Shown in pieces: positions 42,255-54,488 of a stretch of 64,000 nucleotides of DNA (position 1 is its first letter; every line of letters starts with the position of its first letter). Source of the DNA: Pomphorhynchus laevis (taxonomy: Eukaryota > Acanthocephala > Palaeacanthocephala > Echinorhynchida > Pomphorhynchidae). Both the position numbers and the translations under genes were made by a program. The stretch lies in NCBI GenBank assembly GCA_012934845.2, contig WNNJ02001493.1, forward strand, positions 40,777 to 104,776, given 5' to 3'. A model generated the notes under the pieces. It saw only the letters and a program-made list of their open reading frames with translations, made no database searches and was not told the origin of the DNA.

Positions 42255-43790
42255 ACACATTTGCGGGTAATCCATTTATATGTAAAAATAATGTTTTGTG
42301 TAAAAAATATACTAATAATTAATTATACTAATAATATTTTAAATAATAACTAATTTAATAGAAATCTGCTATGAGTTTACACAAATTACAAATTTAGCTT
42401 ATTTTAAATGCGATATCCGTATTATGGCAGAATTTATAATATTGAAAAGATCTGCTATGAGTTTACACAAATTACAATTGCTGCTTAAATTTTAAATAAC
42501 TAAAAGAAAATTTCATTTAAAAACAAAATTTCAATTTAAAAAAGTACAATAGATGTATATAATTTGATTTAATAAATAATATCTATTTCATAGATATTAT
42601 TTTTAATGTTTTGTATATTAAATTTAACACATAAGATAATATTGAAAATTACAAATTTAGAGGTCATATTTGTTTTCGATCAGAAGCAACTTTATTCTAC
42701 AAGATAATGCTTATTAACGCAAATAACCTTCTTACCTGTGGATATACTGTGTGAAGATTGTATCTTGATTAATTTGTGATTCTGTTTGAGAGAATTCTGT
42801 TTATTTACAACAGTCGAAACGTTATAACTCGATCCCAAAGAAACGACATACTGATGTTCACAAACATCAGTTTTTTATCGTTATTTTTCCGATATTCATC
42901 TTTAGGAAACACTTATGTAATTGTGCAGTATACACATTTGCGAATCAAGAGAAGTTTATGCAATCCTATCAACGATTTATATCGCTAACCTTATTAACAT
43001 ATTGTAAAGAAAATATAGTTGGAAGGTATGGGAGAAACAGATAAATCTAACATGCAAAGAGCAAATAAAAAGTATAATATTACCCGTACATTGAAGAAAT
43101 GAGGATAACGCATTTTCTTGGATAAAGCAAATGCATCAGCAATAAAAATAACAGCGTTATAAATTTACGGTAGCATAATAAATCAGTATAAATTCTGCAA
43201 TATATAAATATAAGGAAAATTGTCAAGCCCAAGCATGATTTTTATGCTTCTGTGCAGAAATTTCAGACTAAATATAAAAAAATCGTTAATATTTTTATTT
43301 AAAAAAATAAATATTCATTCGATCTTGGTTTCCTGAATTATCAAATAAATCATCATTCGAAAATATTAAATGAAAATCCACATAATTTATATAGTAAAAA
43401 TATTATACTTAATAAAATTTAGAGGAAATTTAGTAATCTTCTGCGAATATGTATAGCTAAGTGTAAAATGACCTTCTGTAAATATCAAAAATATTAAAAT
43501 AAAATATTAAAATCAAAAGAATAATCGTTATTTGATTTACTTAATATATCAAGTACCGATATATCAAATAAAATACATTTGCATTAGTAATACTAATGTA
43601 TACTAATGTATACGTTCATATTTTAATACAAATTAATAAATATATTCTATATACTAAATATCTAATTAATAAAAAAAATAAATATATATATAATAATATA
43701 TAATAATTTATATCATTATATATAATTAATATATCCTATATACTAAATATCTAATTTTAATAAATGCTGTTGCAATTATAACATCAATTT
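42255..43790. other. AT-rich spacer, no supported gene
   Basis: TCTGCTATGAGTTTACACAA plus ATTACAA occurs twice (about 42,364 and 42,450). A 70-codon plus-strand frame at 42,776-42,988 has no family signature. A/T microsatellite-like sequence lies near 43,660-43,740. Confidence 0.45.
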
Positions 43791-43794
43791 AAGA

Positions 43795-44013
43795 ATTATT
43801 GGAGCTGGATCAAAGAAAATAGGAAATTCTTTATTTGATATTTCACTAACCTCTGTTAGCATCTTCGGAAAATGAACAGTTACCATCTGTTGATGGATGG
43901 TAACATGTTACCTCTGTTACCATATTCAAGTCATTTTCTGATGATACTAACAGAGGTTAGCGAAATATCAAATAAAAAATTTTCCTTTTTTCTTTGATCC
44001 AGCTCCAATAATT
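43795..44013. repeat. 219-base fold-back with CTGATGAT...GCGAAATATC arms
   Basis: The ends AATTATTGGAGCTGGATCAAAG pair perfectly with each other. Inner arms read GATATTTCACTAACCTCTGT on the left and ACAGAGGTTAGCGAAATATC on the right. The right arm CTGATGAT-ACTAAC-AGAG-GTTAGC-GAAAT keeps a hammerhead-like stem II. The centre has a second small inverted repeat around GTTACCATC/GATGGTAAC. Confidence 0.7.
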
Positions 44014-44399
44014 ATTTATCAATAATAATATTTTTTGTAAAACTTAAATGAAAAAATGAATTTTGTAAAACTTAATTCGGTTTTATTTAATCGTTTTGCT
44101 TTTTGATTAAATCATTACGTTGTTACTTCAAGTTTTATAAAAGAATACTTTATACTTTATTTAAAATAATTAAAATACCCAGCTGTGAATTGTTGAAAGT
44201 GTCATTTTATATGTTTAAATCTTTGATTAACTAATTTGCTCATATTTATTGCAATATTTTAAATAAGTAAAATGGATTATATGAAGTAACACTTTAAACA
44301 TTTGTATTTATAAAATAATTCTTACGGTTCTTTGCTTTTGATAACATTTAGAAATTTATTAATAAAAATTAAGTTTAAATTTGTTGGTAATCTAGATTA

Positions 44400-44640
44400 A
44401 ATAGGTTGAAATCAGAAATTTACATAAATCAGATAAGATAAGTGAGTCTACGTATTTTATACAATAAATTAAAGAATGAAGTTAAATAATTATAAATAAT
44501 AAACAATTAGAATTTATATAACGATAAAATTTATTATTAAAATTTTATATACAAATCACATTGTATGAGTTAAATAATAAATAATATACGATGTAGTCGA
44601 ATAAGGAATGGAGGTCATCAGGAGGAACTAATGACTACTA
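44400..44640 (-). repeat. PLE family A tail, truncated, in inverse orientation to the next copy
   Basis: The minus strand gives TTAGTTCCTCCTGATGACCT, then ATTCCTTATTCGACTACATC and the A/T tail to GTAGACTCACTTATCTTATC. It abuts a plus-strand PLE body at about 44,637, giving a tail-against-body inverted junction. Confidence 0.55.
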
Positions 44641-46140
44641 TAAAAATCTAATAAAACCAAGGTTTATAAGTAGAACTTTTAAAACTATATTAGCCTTGTT
44701 AAGTTAATATAAATAAAATACTTAAAGTAATTAAAACACACTTTAAAAAATATTGTAAGTAATCAAAATTTATATTTCAGTATTAATTATATAAAAATAG
44801 TATACAAGTTGAATCAGATAATAAAACTATGCCTATATTATATTGGAATCCAAAATTACATAAAAATCCAATAAAACCGAGGTTCATATGTAGTGCGTTT
44901 AAATGTACATTAAAACCACTTTCTGTCTATATGAATAAAATACTTAAAGTAATTAAATCACACTTTAAAAAATATTGTAAGGTAATCGAAATTAATACTG
45001 GTATAAAACACTATTTCAGTATTAATTCTACAAAAAATTTTTAGAACAGACAAAAGGAATAAATTTTCAAAATATAAATACATACGATTTTAGTACGCTT
45101 TATACAAATCTAGATTTAGTAGATATTAAAGAAGCGTTAGTAAAATTAATTAATATTATATTCGGAAAAATATATACATATATATGTTATAATAACTATA
45201 ACGCCTATCTAACAAAAATTCAATCATCAAGTAAATATAAATATATGGATAAAATTAAATTATTAGAATCCTTAAATATTTTTATAAATCAAAATTATTT
45301 AAAAGTAGGGACATCTATATTTAGACAAATAAAGGTGTTCCGATATTAGGTAATAGTAGCTCAATTATAGATGACTTGTTTTTAAGCTTTATAGAATATG
45401 AATTTGTTCATAACTGTGTAAAAACTAAATCTAAATTATATAAATAGATGAAATATATGTTTCGATATATTAATGATATTTGTGTATTTAATTCTAGCAA
45501 TTTTTATCCAATAAGCGAACAAATTTATCCAGGTAACCTCATTCTTAATAAAACCAATATTAATGATAAGGAAGTATATATCTTGATATGATCATTAAAT
45601 TAAAATCAATTAAAACTACTATAAATTTATATCGTAAAGATGACATATTTAAATTTACAAGAAACATATTTTTGGATGAGCATTCATGTATACCACATAA
45701 TATAAAATATAATACATTAAATAATGAAATTTTAAGAATTGCAACAATATGTAACGATATTGATTTTCTTCAAAATCATTTTTAATAATTTAATAGATGC
45801 GTATTTTAAACTAGGTTACTGTAAAAATAACATTAAACAGAAAATAGTAAAATATAAAAATCAACACATATTTTTGCATGAGCATTTATGCATGCCATTT
45901 GATTAAATAATGACATTTAAATAATTGCAACAATTAATTTATTAGGCAAAAAGATGTTTCAATTGAAGGTAATAGTAGCTGACTTGCCTATTGCCCAATA
46001 GCTGACTTATTTTTAACTTTAAAATAATATAAATTTATTCATTACTGTGTAAAAAATAAACCTAAATTATATAAAGATATGAAATATATGTTTCGATATA
46101 TTGAGGATATCGACGTAATTAAAAATGTACGATATAAAAT
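44640..46140 (+). mobile_element. PLE family A body, decayed, with internal duplications
   Basis: From 44,829 the frame reads MPILYWNPKLHKNPIKPRFI, the PLE block 2 signature, then SAFKCTLKPLSVYMNKILKV. Later frames give the palm (TYDFSTLYTNLDLVDIKEAL, about 45,080), the block with SIIDDLFLSFIEYEF (about 45,365), FRYINDICVFN (about 45,465) and the C-terminal NIKYNTLNNEILRIATICND (about 45,700). 44,640-44,825 is an older, diverged copy of 44,861-45,030. Blocks of the palm recur once more at 45,930-46,120. Many stops break it. Confidence 0.75.
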
Positions 46141-46149
46141 TGTAACTGT

Positions 46150-47125
46150 TTGAATACAAATTATTTTTTATTCTAATTTATATATTTAAAAATATTTCCC
46201 AACGGCTGCTTTCGTTGTACGTTTCAAATTAAGTAATTAATACAACAATAAACCTAGACACTGTTATATTTTGCAAACAATATCTTACAATTTGTTATAT
46301 TCTTAATGTTTGCATATCCAACTGTAAGAATCAGCTTAATGTATAAATATTTGCCTTTGATATATTTACAGTAAATACTTTAGATTTTACTGCGTATTGT
46401 CTGGAAGAAAAATCCAGTTAAAAATATATTTATTAAAAATAAATATTAAAAAAATTTAAATATTTGATATTTAAAAAAATATTAAAAGTTTAATATAATA
46501 TATAAAAGTTTAATATTTAAAAAAAATATAATTAACTAAAGTTAATTTTTATCATTTTAAGTATTCGTAATGTCTATTAATTAAAGCCTACCACGATAGT
46601 AAGCAACCACGTTCAGCGTCAAGCGGGTGAAATAAATTTTCAATACCCGGAAAATGTATTAAATATATAATATTAAATAAATTTCCCGGGTTTCGGAAAT
46701 TTATTTTAAAAACCTATTATAATAGATTTATTCCATTACACTGTATGTCAATTTGTTCTTTCTCCAAGTATACACATCGTAGATCACTTGGTACCTTCTA
46801 TAACTTCACATTATACTTACCACTAAGCATTTAGCATTAACTTGTTTCAGATATCCAATCGATAGCCTCGATTGGTAAATAACTTATACTTTATATCTTG
46901 CAGATTGATAAACGCTTTTAAATCCATTTTTTATAATAAAAATAGTTTTATGAATAGTTGAAACAAATTAATTTTCATTAACTATCACAAAGAGTAATCT
47001 ATTACTCGTAAAGATTAATAAACCGAAAGAACAAATACAATTTGTCGATATTAAAGATTGTCTACAAGCTCTTCAATAAACTTGATGTTCACATTAGATT
47101 CTCAGTAATTCCGTCTTAAGGAAAA
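46150..47125. other. AT-rich spacer, no gene seen
   Basis: No coding signature. A small hairpin CCCGGAAAATG ... ATTTCCCGGG lies at 46,647-46,690, with TTCGGAAATTTATTT after it. Confidence 0.4.
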
Positions 47126-47129
47126 AGGG

Positions 47130-47420
47130 TAGCGAATTCAGTTGCTTGACTCCGCTGATATGTTGGGTCGAGGAATAAGGATCGAAACCTGATAGCATAG
47201 CAGTTCCTTCTGGTTGACCTCTAATCATTATTCTTATACATCGTCTGTTATTTATTAGTCAATTCATAATAATTGACTTTTGTTTTAAATTCCAATTTTT
47301 TATTTAACTTAATATAAATTATATAAAATCTTATAACAATTATTTATTTTATTATCTAAATATTAAATTTTGATTTAGCATTATTATGTTTTGTTTATTT
47401 TGATAATTTGTCAATTAATA
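47130..47420 (+). repeat. PLE family A tail, solo
   Basis: It contains TATGTTGGGTCGAGGAATAA, GATCGAAACCTGATAGCATA, GCAGTTCCTTCTGG and the A/T tail to TGTTTTGTTTATTTT. The left arm of the pseudoknot block (GGCCCC) has been lost. Confidence 0.6.
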
Positions 47421-47864
47421 ATTGTGAATAATATTTAAATGTAAATATTATTTTTCTCAATTAATGTAATATTAGATATTTATATGGTAATTTACATGGT
47501 AAAAACAGAAACACGATTATAAAGTTGACTAGTTGCCAATTTTTTAGATTTTAATTGTGAATAATATTTAAATGTAAATATTATTCTTCTTAATTAATGT
47601 AATATTAATTCTTCTCAGTCGCTATAAATTTGAACGTTAGAAATGCTCTATTTCTTTTAAATCTACTATTTAGCTATTTGTATGTTTAATTTAAATAAAT
47701 GTTTAAAATTTGCTTAATTCAAATATATTTCTATCGGGGATATAAGACATTAAATTTTAAAGGACTCTATTCGTTATAAATTGCCGTTATCTTAAAGAAT
47801 ATTGGCATAGTTCTAAAAATTTTCGAATAAATTACATAACATTTGATATTTAAGATTTTTATTT

Positions 47865-48130
47865 ATAAATAGCTCAACTTTCATTTTAAATTAATGAATA
47901 TTCCTGATAGTGACATATCTGTGGCATTTTTTGACATTTAATTTCATTTTAAATTTAAACTTGATATAAGTTATACGAAATCTTATACAAAATTACAAAA
48001 TTATTTATAATTATTTATTTTTCATTATTAAATTTCAATTAAGCATTATTATTTTTATAATTTTATAACTATATTAAATACGTGCTGATTTGATCTCTTA
48101 CACAACTGAATTGTAAATACGGATTAACTC
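47865..48130 (+). repeat. Diverged PLE family A tail, solo
   Basis: It has the tail order: TTTCATTTTAAATTTAAACT, TTAAGCATTATTATTTTTAT, AACTATATTAAATACGTGCT and GATTTGATCT. No coding part is attached. Confidence 0.4.
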
Positions 48131-48409
48131 TATTTAAAAATACAGTACAATTATTTAAAAGATCAATTATTTAAAAAGCATTTTTATTAACTGTTTTGCA
48201 GTGAACAAAACTATTGCAAGATAATTATAGTAACTCAATTGCAAGATACAATTTAAATTAAAATTAATACAATATAAATTTTCATAATTTTTGAGTTGAA
48301 ATTAAAATTATTTGTTAATATTTAATTTAATCGTTCAATATACAAATTATTATAAATTATTATGAAGGGTTAAAAAATTAATATCTTATTTCAATGTGTA
48401 GATTAATCT

Positions 48410-48615
48410 AATTTCATAATTCTTGTATCCTAATTCTAATACATCGTCTGTTATTTATTATTCAATTCAAAACGATTAACTTTTATTTTAAATTTCAATT
48501 ATCAATTTTAACTTGATATATATAAATTGTAAAAAATATTATATAATTATTTATTATTTATTTCTATTTATATTCAAATACGTAGACTCTGTTATCTGAG
48601 CTGACTTGTGTCATA
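48410..48615 (+). repeat. Diverged PLE family A tail, solo
   Basis: It reads TCCTAATTCTAATACATCGT then CTGTTATTTATTATTCAATT and TTTTAACTTGATATA, and ends near ACGTAGACTCTGTTATCTGA. Confidence 0.5.
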
Positions 48616-49486
48616 ACACAACTATATATTTGCAATAAATCATCTTGACGTTTAATACAAAATTTTCCGGTGGTAGCTGTATAAAGAAAAATAGAACGAG
48701 CAACATTCCTAAAAAATTACTAAATGCAGAATAACTAAGATGTCTGTTGTCTAAAGGCTCAAGTTTTTCGATACAAGATTTCAATATGATGTAAGAAAGA
48801 TAGAGTTTATGACAGACAATCAGTCTTTGATATCAAAATAAATAAATAAATATTTTACTATTAGGATAAAGACTGATAACACTTTTTTAGAGAGAAAGTT
48901 AAGTGTTGCAACAAGTCCACTTCAATTAATTGTCGATTAACTCCACTATTTACGCGACAATATGATTGTAAAACAATTTATAGACTTTTAAAGTATCGTA
49001 GAATTTGTAGATAGAATTGAAAGGTTATCGTCATCTTGTATATGTTATCATCATATACAAGATGCGATTGTGTTGTTAATGCACACTAAAAAATCAACAA
49101 TTAACCCTATAAATGGTTGAGGGTTTCAACAGATCATATTAAGGAATGTTATTATCATTTGGAAGAAAACAATCCAAATTAATCGAAAAAAAAACATAAA
49201 TTTATTAATTTACAACGGAATACTGCATCGCTGAAGTTCATATAGGATGTTGTTCAATTATAAGATCGCCGGGACCGTTGGAGTACATTTCAATATTTGT
49301 GTTTTGATTTACACCGGCAAAAAGAACAGAGAATTATAAAAGACTTTTGCACTTAGCTGAGCTTTTTCTATCTACAATGCAAGAGCACAAGCATAAGAAG
49401 TTCAAAACATAAACGAACATAAAATCAAACGTCAATAATAATATCATGTTATCGGTACATTCAATTTTAATGATGCACATTTATAA
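48616..49486. other. Spacer before the best PLE copy, no supported gene
   Basis: Part of it may be the 5' region of the PLE at 49,487, but no N-terminal endonuclease signature could be read. GATGACGATA/TATGTTATCATC-type short inverted pieces occur near 49,030-49,065. Confidence 0.35.
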
Positions 49487-51790
49487 ATGATCTATGTTTA
49501 TTTCATGATCAGCATCGGTAACATAAACATAGATAACATAAATATAGCCGGACTTTTTAATAATTCTAAAAGTAAAGAAATAATAGAGTACGATTTAAGT
49601 AAATATATTGCTAAAATAAGGTATAAACTCCTACTACCATTAGGACGAAGAATTTGTAATTATAATAAAGAATTAAAATCAATATGTAATGATAATATTA
49701 GAAACATAATGGAAACAGAATGCAATTGTAAAAGTCTTAGTTTTGATAAAATAAATGAACATATATGTACCCATAATCTAGAATTAATTGAAAATTGTGA
49801 ATTAAGAAAGCTGCTATCAAAAGGGTATAAATATAGATTAAATAGCAACAACGACAAAAATAAAATTTACAGTTCGTTATATAATAACTTAAATGATTAC
49901 TTTAGTAAGCTGATTAATAGTGAAAGCTCGAATATATCTAAGATAAAAATTTGGAAAGATTATATATTTGATAAAATTAAAAATAAAATGAAAATAACAA
50001 ATAATTATAAAAGGAAAGATAAAATTAATAAAGATATGTATAAAGAACTTACTAAATTAAAGGATAACTATATAATAACAACTATTGATAAAGCTAGTAA
50101 TAACTTTGTCTTCATTTGCAAAAAGCTTTATTATGATATACTAATGAAAGAGGTTAATTCTAATGATTTAAATGTAAATCCAACATATGAACGTAGTGAG
50201 TTGAGTTTAGAAACAATTATTACAAGTCACTGTTCTATAATGGATAAAAAGGGTATAAAGGTTGAATTAGATAATAAAACTATACCTATATTATATTGGA
50301 ATCAAAATTACATAAAAATCCAATAAAACCTAGGTTCATATGTAGTGCGTTTAAATGTACATTAAAACCACTTTCTGTCTATATGAATAAAATACTTAAA
50401 GTAATTAAAGCACATTTTAAAAAATATTGCAAGGTAATCGAAATTAATACTGGTATAAAACACTATTTCAGTATTAATTCTACAAAAGAATTTTTAGAAC
50501 AGACAAAAGGAATAAATTTTCAAAATATAAATACATACGATTTTAGTACGCTTTATACAAATCTAGATTTAGTAGATATTAAAGAAGCGTTAGTAAAATT
50601 AATTAACCTTATATTCGGAAAAATATATACATATATATGTTATAATAACTATAACGCCTATCTAACAAAAATTAAACCATCAAATAAATATAAATATATG
50701 GATAAAATTGAATTAATAGAATCCTTAAATATTTTGATAAATCAAAATTATTTAAAAGTAGGGACATCTATATTTAGACAAATAAAGGTGTTCCAATGGT
50801 AGGTAATAGTAGCATAATTATAGCTGACTTGTTTTTAAGCTTTATAGAATATGAATTTGTTCATAACTGTGTAAAAACTAAATCTAAACAATATAAATAT
50901 ATGAAATATATGTTTCGATACATTGATGATATATGTGTATTTAATTCTAATAATTTTTATTCAATTAGTGAGCACATTTATCCAGATAGCCTTATTTTTA
51001 AGAAAACCAATATTAATGATAACGAAAGTATATATCTTGATATGAGCACTTAATTAACATCAATTAAAATTACTTTTAATTTATATCGTAAAGATGACAT
51101 ATTTAAATTTACAAGAAATATTTTTTACATGAGCATTCATGCATACCATATAATATAAAATATAATACATTAAATAATGAAATTTTAAGAATTGCAACAA
51201 TATGTAATGATATTGGCTTTCTTCAAAATCATTTAAATAATTTAATAGATACATATTTTAAATTAGGTTACTATAAAAATAATATCAAGCAGAAAATAGT
51301 AAAATATATAAATCAACACAATAATATAAAGAATAAATTTAAACTCTTAAGTGGCAAATTTTTATGGATGGATAATAAATAATATACTTTGCATTAGAAT
51401 AAGATACTAGATAGTTATTTCAGAGGAAATACATCATTAGCATGTATTTGGCCCCGCTGCTATGTTGGGTAGAGGAGTTAGGGGCCGAAACCTGATAGCA
51501 TAGCAGTTCCTCCTGATGACCTCTAATTCTTATTCTGATACAACGTCTGTTATTTATTAGTCAATTCATAAAAATGACGTTTATTTTAAATTTTATTTTT
51601 TATTTTTTATTTTTATTTTTATTTTTTAACTTGATTAAAATTATAGAAAATCTAAAAACAATTATTAATTTTATTATTTAATTATTAAATTTTGATTTAG
51701 CATTATTATGTTTTGTTTATTTTATAATTATATAACAATACGTAGACTCAGTTAGCTGATTTAATCTCCTGTCGAATCACATGATGTAGT
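49487..51790 (+). mobile_element. Best Penelope-like element copy (family A, no C-terminal endonuclease)
   Basis: Three successive frames carry the protein. The first (49,487-50,326) has a Lys/Asn-rich N-terminal region and TIDKASNNFVFICKKLYYD, the PLE DKxxxxVI block. The second (50,296-50,802) has KLHKNPIKPRFICSAFKCTL and the palm TYDFSTLYTNLDLVDIKEAL. The third (50,796-51,053) has GNSSIIIADLFLSFIEYEFV and the catalytic FRYIDDICVFN, then FKKTNINDNESIYLD. The C-terminus (to 51,380) ends LLSGKFLWMDNK without a GIY-YIG domain, so it fits PLE groups whose endonuclease is absent or N-terminal (Naiad/Chlamys-like; inference). A pseudoknot-capable block (51,448-51,525) and A/T tail follow. Only two frame changes and one gap interrupt the catalytic part, so it is young compared with its neighbours. 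Confidence 0.85.
51448..51525 (+). other. Conserved pseudoknot-capable RNA block in the PLE tail
   Basis: GGCCCC (start) can pair with GGGGCC, while CTGCTATG, lying between them, can pair with CATAGCAG downstream: an H-type pseudoknot order. TTAGGGG could alternatively pair with CCTCTAA after CTGATGA. The block is the best conserved non-coding part in eight or more tail copies (7,541; 25,200; 47,155; 54,240; 54,745; 57,610 among them). Confidence 0.5.
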
Positions 51791-52174
51791 ATTTATATAT
51801 TTTAATTTTGTATGTGCTCGTTATAGTGTTCGTTTCTATAGCGTTGCAGAAACATTTTGAGCGTGGTCTATGGCATTGCTTGCAATCTACGTTATGTGTT
51901 CTGCTCAATTGGTTAATTTTTGATCTTATTAAGCGACTTCCTATTTTTTACAGATGCAAATACTATTCGTATTTGTATATGATCTAGCATTAATTTCTTA
52001 CAGATTCTTAAGTCAGCGGTAGTATGGAAAAAATAAATGTCTGTTGTTTTTGGCGTTCAGATTTTCTATTTGTTTTCAAATATGAAATTGATTTATCAAT
52101 GTATTTACCAACCTCACGATATGTATATCCTCTCTAAATCAAATATTTTTTTAATTTAGTTAACCATCTTAGTT

Positions 52175-52930
52175 TTGTTTCATTTATGCTACATATGTTC
52201 GGTATCCATAAATGCTGTTACATTTAAATACATAAATGCTGTTACATTTAAATCCACTATATATACCCTAAAGTCTATGTTGGTAAAAAGTGATCTGAAA
52301 TGTACAGCCGATCCTGTGAAGAAACATTCGAAACCGTATAACGCAAAAAGATGCAAGTGTTGTTCAGACATCTGTTAAAACACGAGGATTGAGAGTACTA
52401 CTTCAGATAAGAAATATAAGTTAAACGTCTCCGCCAATTGCAAAACACAGGGATCGATCTACCTAGGAACATGTCTATCATGTGCTACTCAATACATAAA
52501 TGAAAGCAAACACCCATTTAAAGATCGGCTAACAAAAAGGCGCCATCCCATTAAGATTGGAATTAAAGCCGCTGGCGCTGCATCACACACTATTGCACTT
52601 GGCAGTGATCACACGTTTAAATATCAAATTATAGATGTGTCTGATAATCCCAGAAGATAAAAGCGATTGAACAGCGGTGGATCGGACGACTGCACACAGA
52701 TGAACCATCTGAGATGAATACTGATCAGCACATTTATCGGTGGGCAGAATATGGATGAGCAGTTGCCTTTAATTTATACCAGCGTCAATATTGTCTCTTT
52801 TTATTGCTAAAAAGAGACAACGTTAGTGTTATAATACCGATTTTGTGCTTTTAGATAATTCTGAAGAAGCCCTTTGTGAGTGAAACGTAAATAATAATAA
52901 TATATTTTCAATTCTGGTCTCTGCGAGCTG
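52175..52930 (+). mobile_element. EN+ PLE C-terminal piece with GIY-YIG domain
   Basis: The plus strand reads KPYNAKRCKCCSD, then after a stop GSIYLGTCLSCATQYINESK and HPFKDRLTKRRHPIK, which is the IYL...QYVGES...RDRLxxH core of a PLE GIY-YIG nuclease (the usual VGE is INE here), then HTFKYQIIDV. It ends with CTGAAGAAGCCCTTTGTGAG then TGAAACGTAAATA (52,858-52,892), the hammerhead-like terminal motif also seen at 10,720. A hairpin TTGTCTCTTTTT/AAAAAGAGACAA lies at 52,791-52,820. Confidence 0.75.
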
Positions 52931-53005
52931 TTTGTTATATTTCACTTGTCTAAATGTTGGACCAGGGTACGATGGTAACACACGGTAGTATTCCACCTTC
53001 GCAAT

Positions 53006-53006
<1 letters not shown>

Positions 53007-53055
<49 letters not shown>
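53007..53055. repeat. (TA)n microsatellite
   Basis: About 24 uninterrupted TA units. Confidence 0.95.
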
Positions 53056-53057
<2 letters not shown>

Positions 53058-53989
53058 ACTAGTTAACTTGTGATCTAATTCAGTTTAAATATCGTCATAC
53101 TTGTCGCGATAGATAGACACATACACAAATCATGTGGGTGTTGATTTTTTGAAAGTAAAATGTAACGGCCCGAATTATCTAGCTTCGTCAAAAATTCTTT
53201 TAAATTATCTTCTCCGCATTTCCAACTCATATGTCGTATATGTATTGGTTCCATTTATACAGTATGTAAATTCGGTATAATATATAATACGGTATATATT
53301 ATATATAATAATATATATTATTGTGTATAATACGGAATATAAATTCTAGTTTGTAATTATGCAAATACAAGCTTGCGTAGCTGGGGGCTACCGGCATACC
53401 GATGACTGTACCGATATTCTGTGTGTCTGTTTTCCCATCATATTCGAAAACATTGGTCAGTATCAGTCTTAAGCCTTCACTGATGAACGAAATCAGATTC
53501 TTCTACCAATTTCAACGAGGATAACGATAATTCTTCTTATTCCATCTCCATGCGGAATATATGTATATAGATTTGATACATAAAGGGTCATTATTATGTC
53601 ATTCGACTTAATATGAATTTACACACTTTCAGCTTGTGTAAATAATCGAGCGTATCCTTAATATTGCAATTACCTGAATATAGAACAGGTTTTAACAGCT
53701 TATCTAAGTATTTCGATAAGTTTTTTTTTGTATTTATATTCGATACAGTCGGTCTTCCTTTACAAGGTGTTTGTGTTCTTAGTAGCATGCAGAAAGTACA
53801 AGGTTTACACTGATCATTTAATCTTAGCGAATCCAGGCAATCATCGCCAATTATTCCGATGAATTATTCACTTATATGTCAATTATTTATATTTTTATAT
53901 AAATTTATCTAATCTTTAATTTATAGTTGTAAGTATATCTGACGAATCAAAATAAATGATTGAGTCCATTAATTAATCATCAATCATTC

Positions 53990-54488
53990 AAAAATTATTG
54001 ATTTAATAATCAAATCAGCTAGCTGAGTCTACGTATTTAATATAATTATAAAATAAACAAAACATAATAATGCTAAATCAAAATTTAATAATTAAATAAT
54101 AAATAAATAATTGTTATAAAATTTTTTATAATTTAAATCAAGTTAAAATAAAAAATTGAAATTTAAAATAAACTTCATTTTTATGAATTGACTAATAAAA
54201 CACATACGTTGTAACAGAATAAGAATTAGAGATCATCAGGAGAAACCGCTATGCTGTCAGGTTTCTGCCCCTAACTCTCATACCCAACATAGCAGCGAGG
54301 CCAAATACATGCTAATGATGTATTTCCTCTGATAAAACTATCTAGTATCTTATTCTAATACAAAGTATATTATTTATTATTCATCCATAAAAATTTGCCA
54401 CTTAAAAGTTTAAATTTATTATTATTATTGTGTTGATTTATATATTTTACTATTTTCTATTTGATGATTATTTTATAGTAACCTAGTT
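53990..54488 (-). repeat. PLE family A tail plus short coding end
   Basis: The minus strand carries the tail (GACTCAGCTAGCTGATTTGA end, CCTGACAGCATAGCGGTTTC, GGCCTCGCTGCTATG) and, at 54,380-54,480, the end of the coding part (GTAAAATATATAAATCAACA). Arms of the pseudoknot block are mutated on both sides. Confidence 0.65.

Larger units (their letters stand above)
51800..53830 (-). mobile_element. EN+ PLE remnant, split by an inverted PLE piece
   Basis: At 53,830-53,060 the minus strand shows the block 2 region (CKGRPTVSNINTKKNLSKYL, DKLLKPVLYSGNCNIKDTLD) and block 4 (IGTVIGMPVAPSYASLYL, about 53,415-53,365). At 52,170-51,800 it shows the linker LTKLKKYLI then RGYTYREVGKYIDKSISYLK and FASVKNRKSLNKIKN, which precede GIY-YIG in this PLE type. 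The plus-strand piece 52,175-52,930 lies between the two halves. Confidence 0.65.

Noticed and set aside
42776-42988. 70-codon plus-strand frame
   Set aside because: No motif, no splice context that joins it to another exon.
51448-51525. Standard hammerhead or HDV-like ribozyme in PLE family A tails
   Set aside because: GAAAC and CTGATGA are present but stem II cannot abut both cores, and the P3/P4 helices of HDV types are not seen; kept only as a pseudoknot finding.
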